DNA from: Pseudomonas sp.
GTDB taxonomy: Bacteria > Pseudomonadota > Gammaproteobacteria > Pseudomonadales > Pseudomonadaceae
Assembly (NCBI GenBank): GCA_029239415.1
Contig: JAQZAY010000439.1
Span: forward strand, 1 to 5,865
Direction of reading: 5' to 3'
DNA length: 5,865 nt
Positions 1 to 5,520 of the stretch are shown one piece after another. Both the position numbers and the translations under genes were made by a program. Within the stretch, counting starts at the first letter, position 1, and the number at the start of each line of letters is the position of its first letter. The notes below the pieces were generated by a model. It made no database searches and was not told where the DNA came from. It saw nothing but the letters and a program-made list of their open reading frames with translations.

Positions 1-1260
1 GCATCCACCTCCACCTACGGCCTGGCCAGCGGCTTCGCGCTCAACGAGCAGAGTGTCGCCGGCATGGGCATGTCGTTCGCCGGTCGCTCTTCCTCAGCGG
101 AAGACGCCAGCACGGTATTCGGCAACCCGGCCGGCATGGCGCGCATCAAGCGTGACGAGATCAGCTTTGGTGTCGCGGCTATCCATGCCAAGAGCCGCAT
201 CAGCGACACCAGCAGCACTACCGCACCTGCTGCGGGCGGTGGCGGTGCCAATGGTGGTAGCAACGATGGCGACATGGTGCCCACCACGGGCGTGCCAATG
301 GGTTACTACGTCAAGCCACTGGATGAGAAGGTAGCGTTCGGTATCGGCGTCTACGCCCCTTTCGGCCTGGCCACAGAATATGAAAACGGCTTCCAGGGCC
401 GCTACTTCGCTGACAAGAGCTATGTACGGGTCATCACTGTACAGCCGACCCTCAGCTATCGCTTCAACGACAAACTGTCGGTGGGTTTCGGTCCGACCTT
501 CAACCATATCGAAGGCGAGCTGAGCTCCTCACTGACCAACCCCTTCGGCCCAGCCGGCGCCAACGATGGCAAGGTCAAGATCAAGGGTGACGACACCGCG
601 GTCGGTTTCAATGCCGGCGTGCTCTACGAGTTCACCCCGCAGACCCGCGTTGGTGTGACCTATCGCTCCCGGGTCAAATACGAACTAGAAGGCGATACCC
701 GGGTATCCGGGCCAGGCCCCGCAATCGGCACCTCGGCCGGCAAGTACGATGCCTCGCTGGACGTGACCACCCCCGAATCGGTGGATATGTCCTTCACCCA
801 TGAACTCAACGATGCCTGGACCCTTTATGCCGGCAGTACTTGGACGCGCTGGAGCCGCTTCAAGGAGCTGCGCATCGAGAACGAAGGCGTGGGCGGTGCA
901 TTCGCCGGCGCGCTCGGCACTATCGTCGAAGAGCAGGAGTGGCACGACACCTGGGCTCATGCCGTCGGCCTGTCCTACAAGGTCAACCCGCAGTGGGTAC
1001 TGCGCACCGGTATCGCCATCGACCAGACGCCGACCAACAACACCGATCGTTCGCCGCGCATCCCGTCGGGTGACCGGACGATCTTCAGCCTGGGCGCTGG
1101 CTGGAGCCCTACTGAGGACATGACCATCGACCTGGCCTACTCCTACCTCAAGGAAGAGGAAGTCGAGATCAACCGCAGCAGCCCGGCTCGCGGCAGCTAC
1201 AACGCCACCTACAAGAACAGCGCCCATGGCCTGGGTGCGTCCCTGACCTACCGCTTCTAA
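1..1260 (+). CDS. FadL/OmpP1-family outer-membrane transport protein (5' partial)
   Basis: Outer-membrane beta-barrel of the FadL/OmpP1/TodX family, which passes long-chain fatty acids or other hydrophobic compounds across the outer membrane. The frame is open from base 1, so the gene starts upstream; 419 residues are visible. The first nine (ending GLA) look like the tail of a signal peptide, with the mature protein starting at SGFALNEQ, the usual FadL-type N-terminal hatch. The signature NPAGM follows at visible residues 42-46, preceded by FAGRSSSAEDAST. The rest alternates amphipathic strands and loops, including a Gly/Asn-rich loop near nt 230-275, and ends in TYRF with the C-terminal Phe needed for barrel assembly. 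Visible length fits a nearly complete protein (family roughly 420-450). It is transcribed alone towards a strong terminator. The family is secure; the substrate cannot be read from sequence, so no fadL symbol is assigned. Confidence 0.93.
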   Translation, partial: ASTSTYGLASGFALNEQSVAGMGMSFAGRSSSAEDASTVFGNPAGMARIKRDEISFGVAAIHAKSRISDTSSTTAPAAGGGGANGGSNDGDMVPTTGVPMGYYVKPLDEKVAFGIGVYAPFGLATEYENGFQGRYFADKSYVRVITVQPTLSYRFNDKLSVGFGPTFNHIEGELSSSLTNPFGPAGANDGKVKIKGDDTAVGFNAGVLYEFTPQTRVGVTYRSRVKYELEGDTRVSGPGPAIGTSAGKYDASLDVTTPESVDMSFTHELNDAWTLYAGSTWTRWSRFKELRIENEGVGGAFAGALGTIVEEQEWHDTWAHAVGLSYKVNPQWVLRTGIAIDQTPTNNTDRSPRIPSGDRTIFSLGAGWSPTEDMTIDLAYSYLKEEEVEINRSSPARGSYNATYKNSAHGLGASLTYRF

Positions 1261-1270
1261 GGGCAGGTAC

Positions 1271-1294
1271 GCTCGGCCACTACAGGGGCCGAGC
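1271..1294 (+). other. Inverted repeat (8-bp stem) after the FadL-type gene
   Basis: An exact 8-bp inverted repeat, GCTCGGCC and GGCCGAGC, with an 8-base loop, lies 10 bases past the stop codon. No T-run follows, so it is unlikely to terminate alone. It may protect the mRNA 3' end or assist the stronger hairpin just downstream. Confidence 0.5.
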
Positions 1295-1306
1295 CACTTT
1301 CACCAC

Positions 1307-1335
1307 AAAAATCGCGGCCTTTGCCGCGATTTTTT
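1307..1335. terminator. Bidirectional Rho-independent terminator
   Basis: A perfect 12-bp inverted repeat (left arm 1307-1318, loop CTTT at 1319-1322, right arm 1323-1334). Its core is TCGCGGC/GCCGCGA, flanked by five A on the left and six T on the right. Read in either direction it is a GC-rich hairpin followed by a U-run. It sits between two converging genes (stops at 1260 and 1351), so it can end both the FadL-type transcript and the peroxidase transcript. Confidence 0.92.
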
Positions 1336-1350
1336 ATGTCTGAAATGGCC

Positions 1351-1908
1351 TCAAGGTACTGAGGCGATCGCCTTCTCGATGGCAGCGATCAATTCCGGAT
1401 CGTCCGGTTTGGTCATGCTGGAAAACCGCGCGATCACCTGCCCTTGGCGATCGACCACGTATTTGAAGAAATTCCAGCGCGGCGCTGCCGTCTGCCTGGC
1501 CAGTTCCTTGAACAGGGGGATGGCATCGTCACCGGTGACCGGCTGGGTCTCGCTCATGGTAAAGGTCACGCCGTAGTTCACGTAGCAGACCTTGGCCGTC
1601 TCCTTGGCGTCGTCGGACTCCTGCTTGAACGAGTCCGACGGCACCCCGAGAATCTCCAGCCCCTGATCGCGATAACGCTTGTTGAGCGCCTCCAGCCCCT
1701 CGAACTGCGAAGTGAAGCCGCAGAAGCTGGCGGTATTGACCACCATCAATGGCTTGCCGGCGAACTGCTCGCACAGATCGATCTTGTCCTTGGAGCGCAG
1801 CTTGGGCAGCTCGGCCTGGTCAGCCAGCAAGGCCGGGCATTCGGCAGCCTGCAGTGGGCCACTCAACGCCAGCAAAGCCAGGGGCACAGCAAACAGTGAC
1901 AGTCGCAT
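1351..1908 (-). CDS. Exported glutathione-peroxidase-family protein (Cys type)
   Basis: Thiol peroxidase of the glutathione peroxidase family, 185 residues, expected to reduce hydroperoxides using thioredoxin- or glutathione-like donors. Residues 1-21 form a signal peptide (hydrophobic core, then PLQA before AE), so it should act in the periplasm; C24 is preceded by Glu, so a lipobox is unlikely. The active site [16 protein letters not shown] (58-73) carries a peroxidatic cysteine, C63, not selenocysteine. The WNF motif (145-147) supplies the usual Trp and Asn. The segment matching the canonical FPCNQF reads VPSDSF (89-94), so the tetrad glutamine is replaced by Ser93. C108, in [12 protein letters not shown], aligns with a cysteine common in bacterial members; C46 is also present. 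The start is fixed by AAGGAG 7 bases upstream. It is the last gene of a unit with the MFS gene and the 41-residue peptide. Confidence 0.92.
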   Translation of the reverse strand: MRLSLFAVPLALLALSGPLQAAECPALLADQAELPKLRSKDKIDLCEQFAGKPLMVVNTASFCGFTSQFEGLEALNKRYRDQGLEILGVPSDSFKQESDDAKETAKVCYVNYGVTFTMSETQPVTGDDAIPLFKELARQTAAPRWNFFKYVVDRQGQVIARFSSMTKPDDPELIAAIEKAIASVP

Positions 1909-1915
1909 CGAATCG

Positions 1916-1921
1916 CTCCTT
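1916..1921 (-). promoter_or_regulatory. Ribosome binding site of the peroxidase gene
   Basis: On the minus strand AAGGAG lies 7 bases before the ATG at 1908. It is a strong site that fixes the start at the head of the signal peptide. It lies within the 25 bases separating this gene from the small ORF upstream. Confidence 0.8.
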
Positions 1922-1933
1922 ATCGGTAATCGC

Positions 1934-2059
1934 TCAGCACAGGCTCATGCCCAGTTGCATGATCGCCAGCCCACCTGTGCGCCAGGCCCAGAACACCACA
2001 GCCAGCAGCGCCAAACCAGATGCGCCGGCCGCCACCAGGACCAGAGGTTTAGGCGTCAT
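1934..2059 (-). CDS. Small hydrophobic membrane peptide (41 aa), coupled to the MFS gene
   Basis: Not recognised. It encodes 41 residues starting [12 protein letters not shown] and ending GMSLC. Its ATG overlaps the transporter's TGA as ATGA (2056-2059), the classic sign of translational coupling. Residues 5-26 form one strong transmembrane segment with an aromatic end (FWAW), then RTGG, then a second short hydrophobic stretch and a terminal Cys. MTPK before the helix and a single Arg after it give no strong topology signal. Only a weak AAGG lies upstream, which fits coupling. It ends 25 bases before the peroxidase start. It could be a transporter-associated peptide or an unrelated small membrane protein. 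The position and overlap support a real gene; a chance ORF is possible. Confidence 0.62.
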   Translation of the reverse strand: MTPKPLVLVAAGASGLALLAVVFWAWRTGGLAIMQLGMSLC

Positions 2060-3302
2060 GCCTGGGCGCCTTGCAAACGCGCCACGGGTTGCTCGCGCAC
2101 CGGCCAGTTGAGCGCGGCGGCGACCACGCTGAGCAGGATGGAAATCTGCCACACCAGATCATAGCTGCCGGTGTGGTCGTAAAGGTAACCGCCGAGCCAG
2201 CCGCCCATGAACGAGCCCAGCTGGTGGAACAGGAACACGATACCGCCGAGCATCGACAGATTGCGCACGCCGAACAGCGTGGCCACGGTGCCATTGGTCA
2301 ACGGCACCGTGGACAGCCACAGCAGCCCCATGGCGATCCCGAAGGCGTAGGCCGTCCAGATGGTCAGCGGCACGCTGATGAACAGCGCGATGACTACGCC
2401 ACGGGCCAGGTACAGCGCGCTGAGCAGCCGCGGTTTGGAACGGCGCCCGCCCAGCCAGCCGGCGATATAAGTGCCGAACACGTTGAACAGCCCTACCAGT
2501 GCCAGCACCGTAGTGCCGACGATGGCCGGCAGATGCTGGTCGACCAGGTAGGCCGGCAGGTGCACGCCGATGAACACCACCTGGAAGCCGCAGACGAAAA
2601 AGCCCAGCGCCAGCAGCCAGAACCCCGAATGGCTGCACGCTTCGCGCAGCGCCTCGCCCAGGGTCTGCTGCGGCCCTTGGCTCACCGGTGGACGATCCTT
2701 GACCATGCCTGCCAACGGCACGATCAGCGCCACCATGATGCCCAGGGTGATCAATGCAGCCGACCAGCCCAGCCAGCCGATCAACCCCAAGGTGCCCGGC
2801 AACATGGCGAACTGGCCGAAGGAGCCCGCGGCCGCCGCGATGCCCATGGCAATGCTGCGCTTTTCCACCGGCACCGCCCGGCCGACCACGCCAAGAATCA
2901 CCGAGAAGGAGGTACCGGACAGGCCAATACCGATCAGCAGCCCCGCACTCAGCGACAGCGACAGCGGCGAATCCGCCAACCCCATCAGCACCAGCCCGGC
3001 GGCATAGAGCACACCGCCGACGATGATCGCCCGCTGCGCGCCGAAACGATCAGCCAGCGCGCCGGTAAACGGTTGGGCGACACCCCATATCAGGTTCTGC
3101 AAGGCGATGGCAAAGGCGAAAACGCCACGGCCCCAGCCGAAATCAAGGCGATGGCAAAGGCGAAAACGCCACGGCCCCAGCCGAAATCGGCACTCATGGG
3201 CGACAGGAACAGGCCGAAGCCGTGGCGAGTACCGAGAGACAGGGCAAGGATCAACGACGCCCCCACCATCAACCAGATACCCGTGCGCTGTAGCGAACTC
3301 AT
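2056..3302 (-). pseudogene. MFS transporter, frameshifted by a 44-bp tandem duplication
   Basis: Major facilitator superfamily permease. The ATG at 3302 has AAGGA 6 bases upstream and encodes a normal N-terminus (MSSLQRTGIW, then a first transmembrane helix, then MSADFGWGRGVFAFAIAL). At 3101-3188 a 44-bp unit occurs twice; since 44 is not a multiple of 3, the frame shifts at residue 54 and stops at 3090, giving 70 residues. Removing one copy restores 400 residues with about 12 hydrophobic segments, MFS motif A as GALADRFGAQR (restored residues 66-76), a hydrophilic central loop (about 186-208) and a hydrophilic end. The overall look suggests the monocarboxylate-porter/YcxA-like group, at low certainty; the substrate is unknown. 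The rest of the gene is undecayed, so the lesion is recent, reversible, or a sequence error. It lies 55 bases after the marR-type gene and overlaps the small ORF by 4 bases. Confidence 0.85.
3101..3188. repeat. Exact 44-bp tandem duplication inside the MFS gene
   Basis: Bases 3101-3144 and 3145-3188 are identical, each starting AAGGCGATGGCAAAGG and ending CAGCCGAAATC. The match extends one base left (C3100 equals C3144) and none to the right. The unit encodes the segment around DFGWGRGVFAFAIA in the first part of the transporter. Each unit also contains a short internal direct repeat, AAGGCGA, at 3101-3107 and 3113-3119 in the first copy. Identity of the copies means the duplication is young or artefactual. 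Confidence 0.97.
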
Positions 3303-3308
3303 GGCATG

Positions 3309-3313
3309 TCCTT
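3309..3313 (-). promoter_or_regulatory. Ribosome binding site of the MFS gene
   Basis: On the minus strand AAGGA stands 6 bases before the ATG at 3302. It supports 3302 as the real start. A longer open frame from a GTG at 3333, in another frame, has no such site and encodes no MFS N-terminus. Confidence 0.75.
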
Positions 3314-3357
3314 TTTATTATCAAATCCAACACGGCAAGAAAGGGCGATTACCGCCT

Positions 3358-3768
3358 TCATGGTCGATCCAGGCTGGCGAGCAACTCATCCAGCGCTTGC
3401 AGATGATGCGCCTGCACGCGTTGCTGCAGGTGCAGCTGCACGGCTTGCCAGGCCTCCAGCCCCTCGGCGAGCAGCCTCTCACCTTCGGCAGTCAGGCTTG
3501 CCAGGCGGTTGCGCTGATCGGCACCGCCCTGCAGGACGACCAGGCCGCGCCCTTCGAGCAGCCGCAGGTTGCGGCCCAGGGTGCTGCGCTCCAGCCCCAT
3601 GGCGGCGGCCAGGTCAGAGATGCTGGGCTGATCGAGGCGTTGCAGGTGGCGCAGCAGCGAATACTGGGCGGCGCTGAGTCCGACACGGCTCAGGGCATCG
3701 TCATAACGCTTGCTGACGCCACGGCTGGCGCGACGCAGGCGGGTGCATAGGCATTCGGTCGGCAACAT
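3358..3768 (-). CDS. MarR-family transcriptional regulator
   Basis: Winged-helix DNA-binding regulator of 136 residues, usual for MarR proteins (about 135-160), which act as ligand- or oxidation-responsive repressors of adjacent genes. It has an N-terminal dimerisation helix (LRRASRGVSKRYDDAL, 11-26) and then the winged helix: LSAAQYSLLRHL (31-42), SISDLAAAMGL (49-59) and recognition helix ERSTLGRNLRLLEGRG (60-75). The wing contains ADQRNRLASLT (83-93), matching the family's DxR...LT pattern. C-terminal helices complete the dimer interface. C6 and C8 form a Cys-x-Cys ahead of helix 1, near where OhrR-type sensors carry their reactive cysteine. The ATG at 3768 is chosen because family homology begins there; the only other upstream start seen in frame (3879) would lie in the neighbouring gene's leader. 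There is no clear Shine-Dalgarno. It probably controls itself and the MFS-peroxidase genes. Confidence 0.92.
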   Translation of the reverse strand: MLPTECLCTRLRRASRGVSKRYDDALSRVGLSAAQYSLLRHLQRLDQPSISDLAAAMGLERSTLGRNLRLLEGRGLVVLQGGADQRNRLASLTAEGERLLAEGLEAWQAVQLHLQQRVQAHHLQALDELLASLDRP

Positions 3769-3776
3769 GGAATAAG

Positions 3777-3805
3777 TGTATATACCCGCTTCGGCGGCAA
3801 GGCAA
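3777..3805 (-). promoter_or_regulatory. Candidate sigma-70 promoter of the marR-type gene, possibly leaderless
   Basis: On the minus strand TTGCCT (3805-3800) and TATACA (3782-3777) are separated by exactly 17 bases, each close to the sigma-70 consensus. Transcription would start about 6-9 bases after the -10, at or next to the A of the ATG at 3768, leaving almost no leader. This agrees with the lack of a ribosome binding site there. The -10 overlaps the 8-bp palindrome GTATATAC (3778-3785), a possible autorepressor contact. Confidence 0.5.
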
Positions 3806-3824
3806 CCTGAAACGGGCTTGGTCA

Positions 3825-3836
3825 GAACGTTCGAAC
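3825..3836. promoter_or_regulatory. Overlapping palindromes in the divergent intergenic region (operator candidate)
   Basis: GAACGTTCGAAC contains two overlapping perfect 8-bp palindromes, GAACGTTC (3825-3832) and GTTCGAAC (3829-3836). It lies between the divergent marR-type and copper-protein genes, 20 bases upstream of the candidate marR -35. It could be an operator, but the symmetry does not extend further and no known regulator's consensus is matched. Confidence 0.25.
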
Positions 3837-3882
3837 ATTGCCGGCGCCGCTCAGTCAACCGCCTGCAACCCCTAGACATCTT

Positions 3883-3888
3883 GAGGAG
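3883..3888 (+). promoter_or_regulatory. Ribosome binding site of the copper-protein gene
   Basis: GAGGAG 6 bases before the ATG at 3895 is a strong Shine-Dalgarno. It selects this start over the in-frame ATG at 3838, which would add 19 unrelated Pro-rich residues. Confidence 0.85.
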
Positions 3889-3894
3889 ACCGAC

Positions 3895-4224
3895 ATGCTT
3901 TCACCCCGATATGCCTCATGCATTCAGGCTTGCAGCGCCTGTGCCATTGCCTGCGAAACCTGTGCGGCAGCCTGCCTCGAAGAACAGGATATGCAGATGA
4001 TGCGCGCCTGCATCCAGCTCGATCGCGATTGCGCGGACCTGTGCCGGCTGGCCGCGGTGCTGATGCTGCGCAACAGCCCGTTGGCAGAAGCGTTCTGCAA
4101 GCTATGCGCCAAGGCCTGCCAGGCCTGTGCGCAAGAATGCGCCAAGCACCACCATGACCATTGCCAGCAATGTGCCCAGGCGTGCCAGCGCTGTGCGGAC
4201 GAATGCCTGGCGATGGCCGCCTGA
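3895..4224 (+). CDS. Cys-rich four-helix-bundle copper-binding protein (Csp3/DUF326-like)
   Basis: Small, 109-residue, highly helical protein with 19 cysteines (9, 13, 16, 20, 23, 27, 39, 46, 50, 68, 71, 75, 78, 82, 90, 93, 97, 100, 104). They recur as CxxxC and CxxC along each helix, as in the bacterial copper storage proteins (Csp). In that family cysteines line the core of a four-helix bundle and hold many Cu(I) ions. There is no signal peptide or Tat motif, so it matches cytosolic Csp3 rather than exported Csp1. Four histidines near the third-fourth helix junction (KHHHDHC, 84-90) suit a metal-entry site at the bundle end. The start is fixed by GAGGAG 6 bases upstream. It diverges from the marR-type gene and converges on cobS with a 1-bp gap. 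No CueR-type promoter was recognised upstream. Copper binding is inferred from the family pattern. Confidence 0.9.
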   Translation: MLSPRYASCIQACSACAIACETCAAACLEEQDMQMMRACIQLDRDCADLCRLAAVLMLRNSPLAEAFCKLCAKACQACAQECAKHHHDHCQQCAQACQRCADECLAMAA

Positions 4225-4225
4225 G

Positions 4226-4957
4226 TCAGCTACCGAGTTGCAGCGCCAGCGCCAACAGCGCGCCGCACTCCAGCACTTCGAGCAGCGCCCCGGCGGTATC
4301 GCCCGTGGTACCGCCGAGCCGCTGCAGCATCAGCCGCCGTAGCCAGAAGAAGATCACCACGGCCACCAGCAGCATCCAGGCGCCGCCCAGCAGCAGACAG
4401 GCCAGCAAGGTCAGCGCCAGCACGACGCCCGCCGTCGAGCGCGGCAGGTGCTTGGCCAGCGCCTCGCCCAGGCCGCCGGCGCGCACGTAAGGCGTGTGCA
4501 GAAACAGCGCCAGCACGGCAGCGCGTCCCAACACCGGAACCAGCAGCAGGGCAAGCTGGCGGCCGTGCTCGAGCAGGGCCAGCAAGGCAGCGAACTTGAG
4601 CAGCAACAGCAAGACCAGCACCACCACGGCGATCGGGCCGCTGCGCGGATCCTTCATGATCGCCAGGGTACGTTCGCGGTCACCAAAGCCGCCCATCCAG
4701 GCATCGGCGCTGTCGGCCAGGCCGTCCAGGTGCAGTGCGCCGGTCAAGGCGACCCACAGGCTTAGCAGCAGGGCTGCCTGCAAAGCGAGCGGCGCTGCTT
4801 CGAGTAGATGGGCGGCGCCCATCAACAATCCGCCGATCAGGGCGCCTACCAGCGGGTAGTGAAGCATCGAGCGGCCCATTTGCTCAGGTGTGGGCATCCC
4901 CGCCAGGCGTACCGGCAACCGGGTGAGGAACTGCAGGGCGATCCACAACGGCGTCAT
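4226..4957 (-). CDS. cobS: Adenosylcobinamide-GDP ribazoletransferase (cobalamin synthase)
   Basis: CobS (CobV) catalyses the last condensation of cobalamin synthesis: adenosylcobinamide-GDP plus alpha-ribazole (or its 5'-phosphate) gives adenosylcobalamin (or its phosphate) and GMP. It is an integral inner-membrane enzyme. The 243 residues match the usual length of about 240-260. Family signatures are clear: LQFLTRLP near the N-terminus (9-15), the acidic motif GALHLDGLADSADAW (73-87), MKDPRSGPIAV (101-111) and GGTTGDTAGALLE (215-227) near the C-terminus. Several hydrophobic segments lie between (about 37-48, 57-74, 109-128, 135-152, 177-206). Its ATG overlaps the upstream gene's TGA as ATGA (4954-4957), so it is probably translationally coupled. 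It is the last gene of this stretch of the operon, and its stop lies one base from the convergent copper-protein gene. Confidence 0.96.
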   Translation of the reverse strand: MTPLWIALQFLTRLPVRLAGMPTPEQMGRSMLHYPLVGALIGGLLMGAAHLLEAAPLALQAALLLSLWVALTGALHLDGLADSADAWMGGFGDRERTLAIMKDPRSGPIAVVVLVLLLLLKFAALLALLEHGRQLALLLVPVLGRAAVLALFLHTPYVRAGGLGEALAKHLPRSTAGVVLALTLLACLLLGGAWMLLVAVVIFFWLRRLMLQRLGGTTGDTAGALLEVLECGALLALALQLGS

Positions 4958-5520
4958 GGCAGCTCCCGCAGGCCGTGCTCGTCGACCTGCAGGTGCACCC
5001 GCTGGCCGTGGACCACGCTGACCTGCAGCAACTGCTCGCGGGGCAAACCCCGCGCCCTGGCCAGCAACAGGCGCATCACCCCGCCGTGGGTGACCACCAG
5101 CACCTGCTGCCCGGCATGCTCGGCCTGCAAACGCTGCAGGGCATCGAGCACCCGCGCTTCGAAGGCGGGCAATGGCTCGCCACGCGGCGGCGTGAAGGCA
5201 TAAGGGTCGGCCCAGAAACGGCCCAGGTCATCGGCGTCGGTTTCCATCAACTGGGCGGCCGTGCGGCCTTCCCAATCGCCGAAATGCAGTTCCTGCAGGC
5301 CGGCCTCGAACTGCAGCGGCAGGCCGCGGGCAGCCGCCAGCTCCTCGGCAAACCGCGCGCAGCGCTGCAGCGGCGAGCTGATCAGCGCATCCCAGTGCTC
5401 GTGGGCCTCAACGGCGGCACGCAACTGCGCCCAGCCAGCCTCGGTCAGGGCATCGTCGAGGCTACCGCGCAGGCCACCGCCCTGCTCCGTTTCGCCATGG
5501 CGCAGCAGGTGCAGGATCAC
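4954..5520 (-). CDS. cobC: Histidine phosphatase, probable alpha-ribazole phosphatase
   Basis: Phosphoglycerate-mutase-like phosphatase of 188 residues. In this context it should remove the 5'-phosphate of alpha-ribazole phosphate, or of adenosylcobalamin phosphate, in nucleotide-loop assembly. The catalytic signature LLRHGET is at residues 5-11 with phospho-acceptor His8 and phosphate-binding Arg7. SSPLQRC (48-54) supplies a second phosphate-pocket Arg (R53), ELHFGDWEG (77-85) is typical of the CobC branch, and VTHGG (143-147) holds the second catalytic His145. The GTG at 5520 is chosen because homology begins exactly there (VILHLLRHG) and it overlaps the cobT stop as GTGA. The frame is open further upstream but carries low-complexity Arg/Gly-rich shadow sequence. 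It lies between cobT and cobS. In some Pseudomonas the name cobC denotes a different enzyme (an aminotransferase), so the symbol follows enteric usage. Confidence 0.9.
   Translation of the reverse strand: MILHLLRHGETEQGGGLRGSLDDALTEAGWAQLRAAVEAHEHWDALISSPLQRCARFAEELAAARGLPLQFEAGLQELHFGDWEGRTAAQLMETDADDLGRFWADPYAFTPPRGEPLPAFEARVLDALQRLQAEHAGQQVLVVTHGGVMRLLLARARGLPREQLLQVSVVHGQRVHLQVDEHGLRELP

Noticed and set aside
94..507. Minus-strand open frames opposite the FadL-type gene (also 685-1227)
   Set aside because: No family features or ribosome sites; the plus strand encodes a clear FadL-type barrel throughout.
3317..3322. GATAAT on the minus strand as a -10 for a separate MFS promoter
   Set aside because: No acceptable -35 at 16-18 bases; TTGCCG at 3338-3333 is only 10 bases away.
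3343..3356. Possible terminator or attenuator between the marR-type and MFS genes
   Set aside because: Only a 4-bp GC stem with a 5-base loop and no clean T-run on the minus strand; too weak to call.
2071..3750. Long plus-strand open frame of 559 codons opposite the MFS and marR-type genes
   Set aside because: Its product is Gln/Arg/Pro/His-rich without recognisable domains, as expected from the antisense of GC-rich coding sequence; the opposite strand has clear protein families.
3790..3830. CueR-type copper-responsive promoter for the Csp-like gene
   Set aside because: GGCAAGGCAACC resembles half of a CueR box, but there is no matching dyad arm and no 19-base-spaced -35/-10 pair.
3838..3894. 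Upstream ATG at 3838 as the start of the copper-protein gene
   Set aside because: It adds 19 Pro-rich residues unlike the family and lacks a ribosome site, whereas the ATG at 3895 has GAGGAG at ideal spacing.
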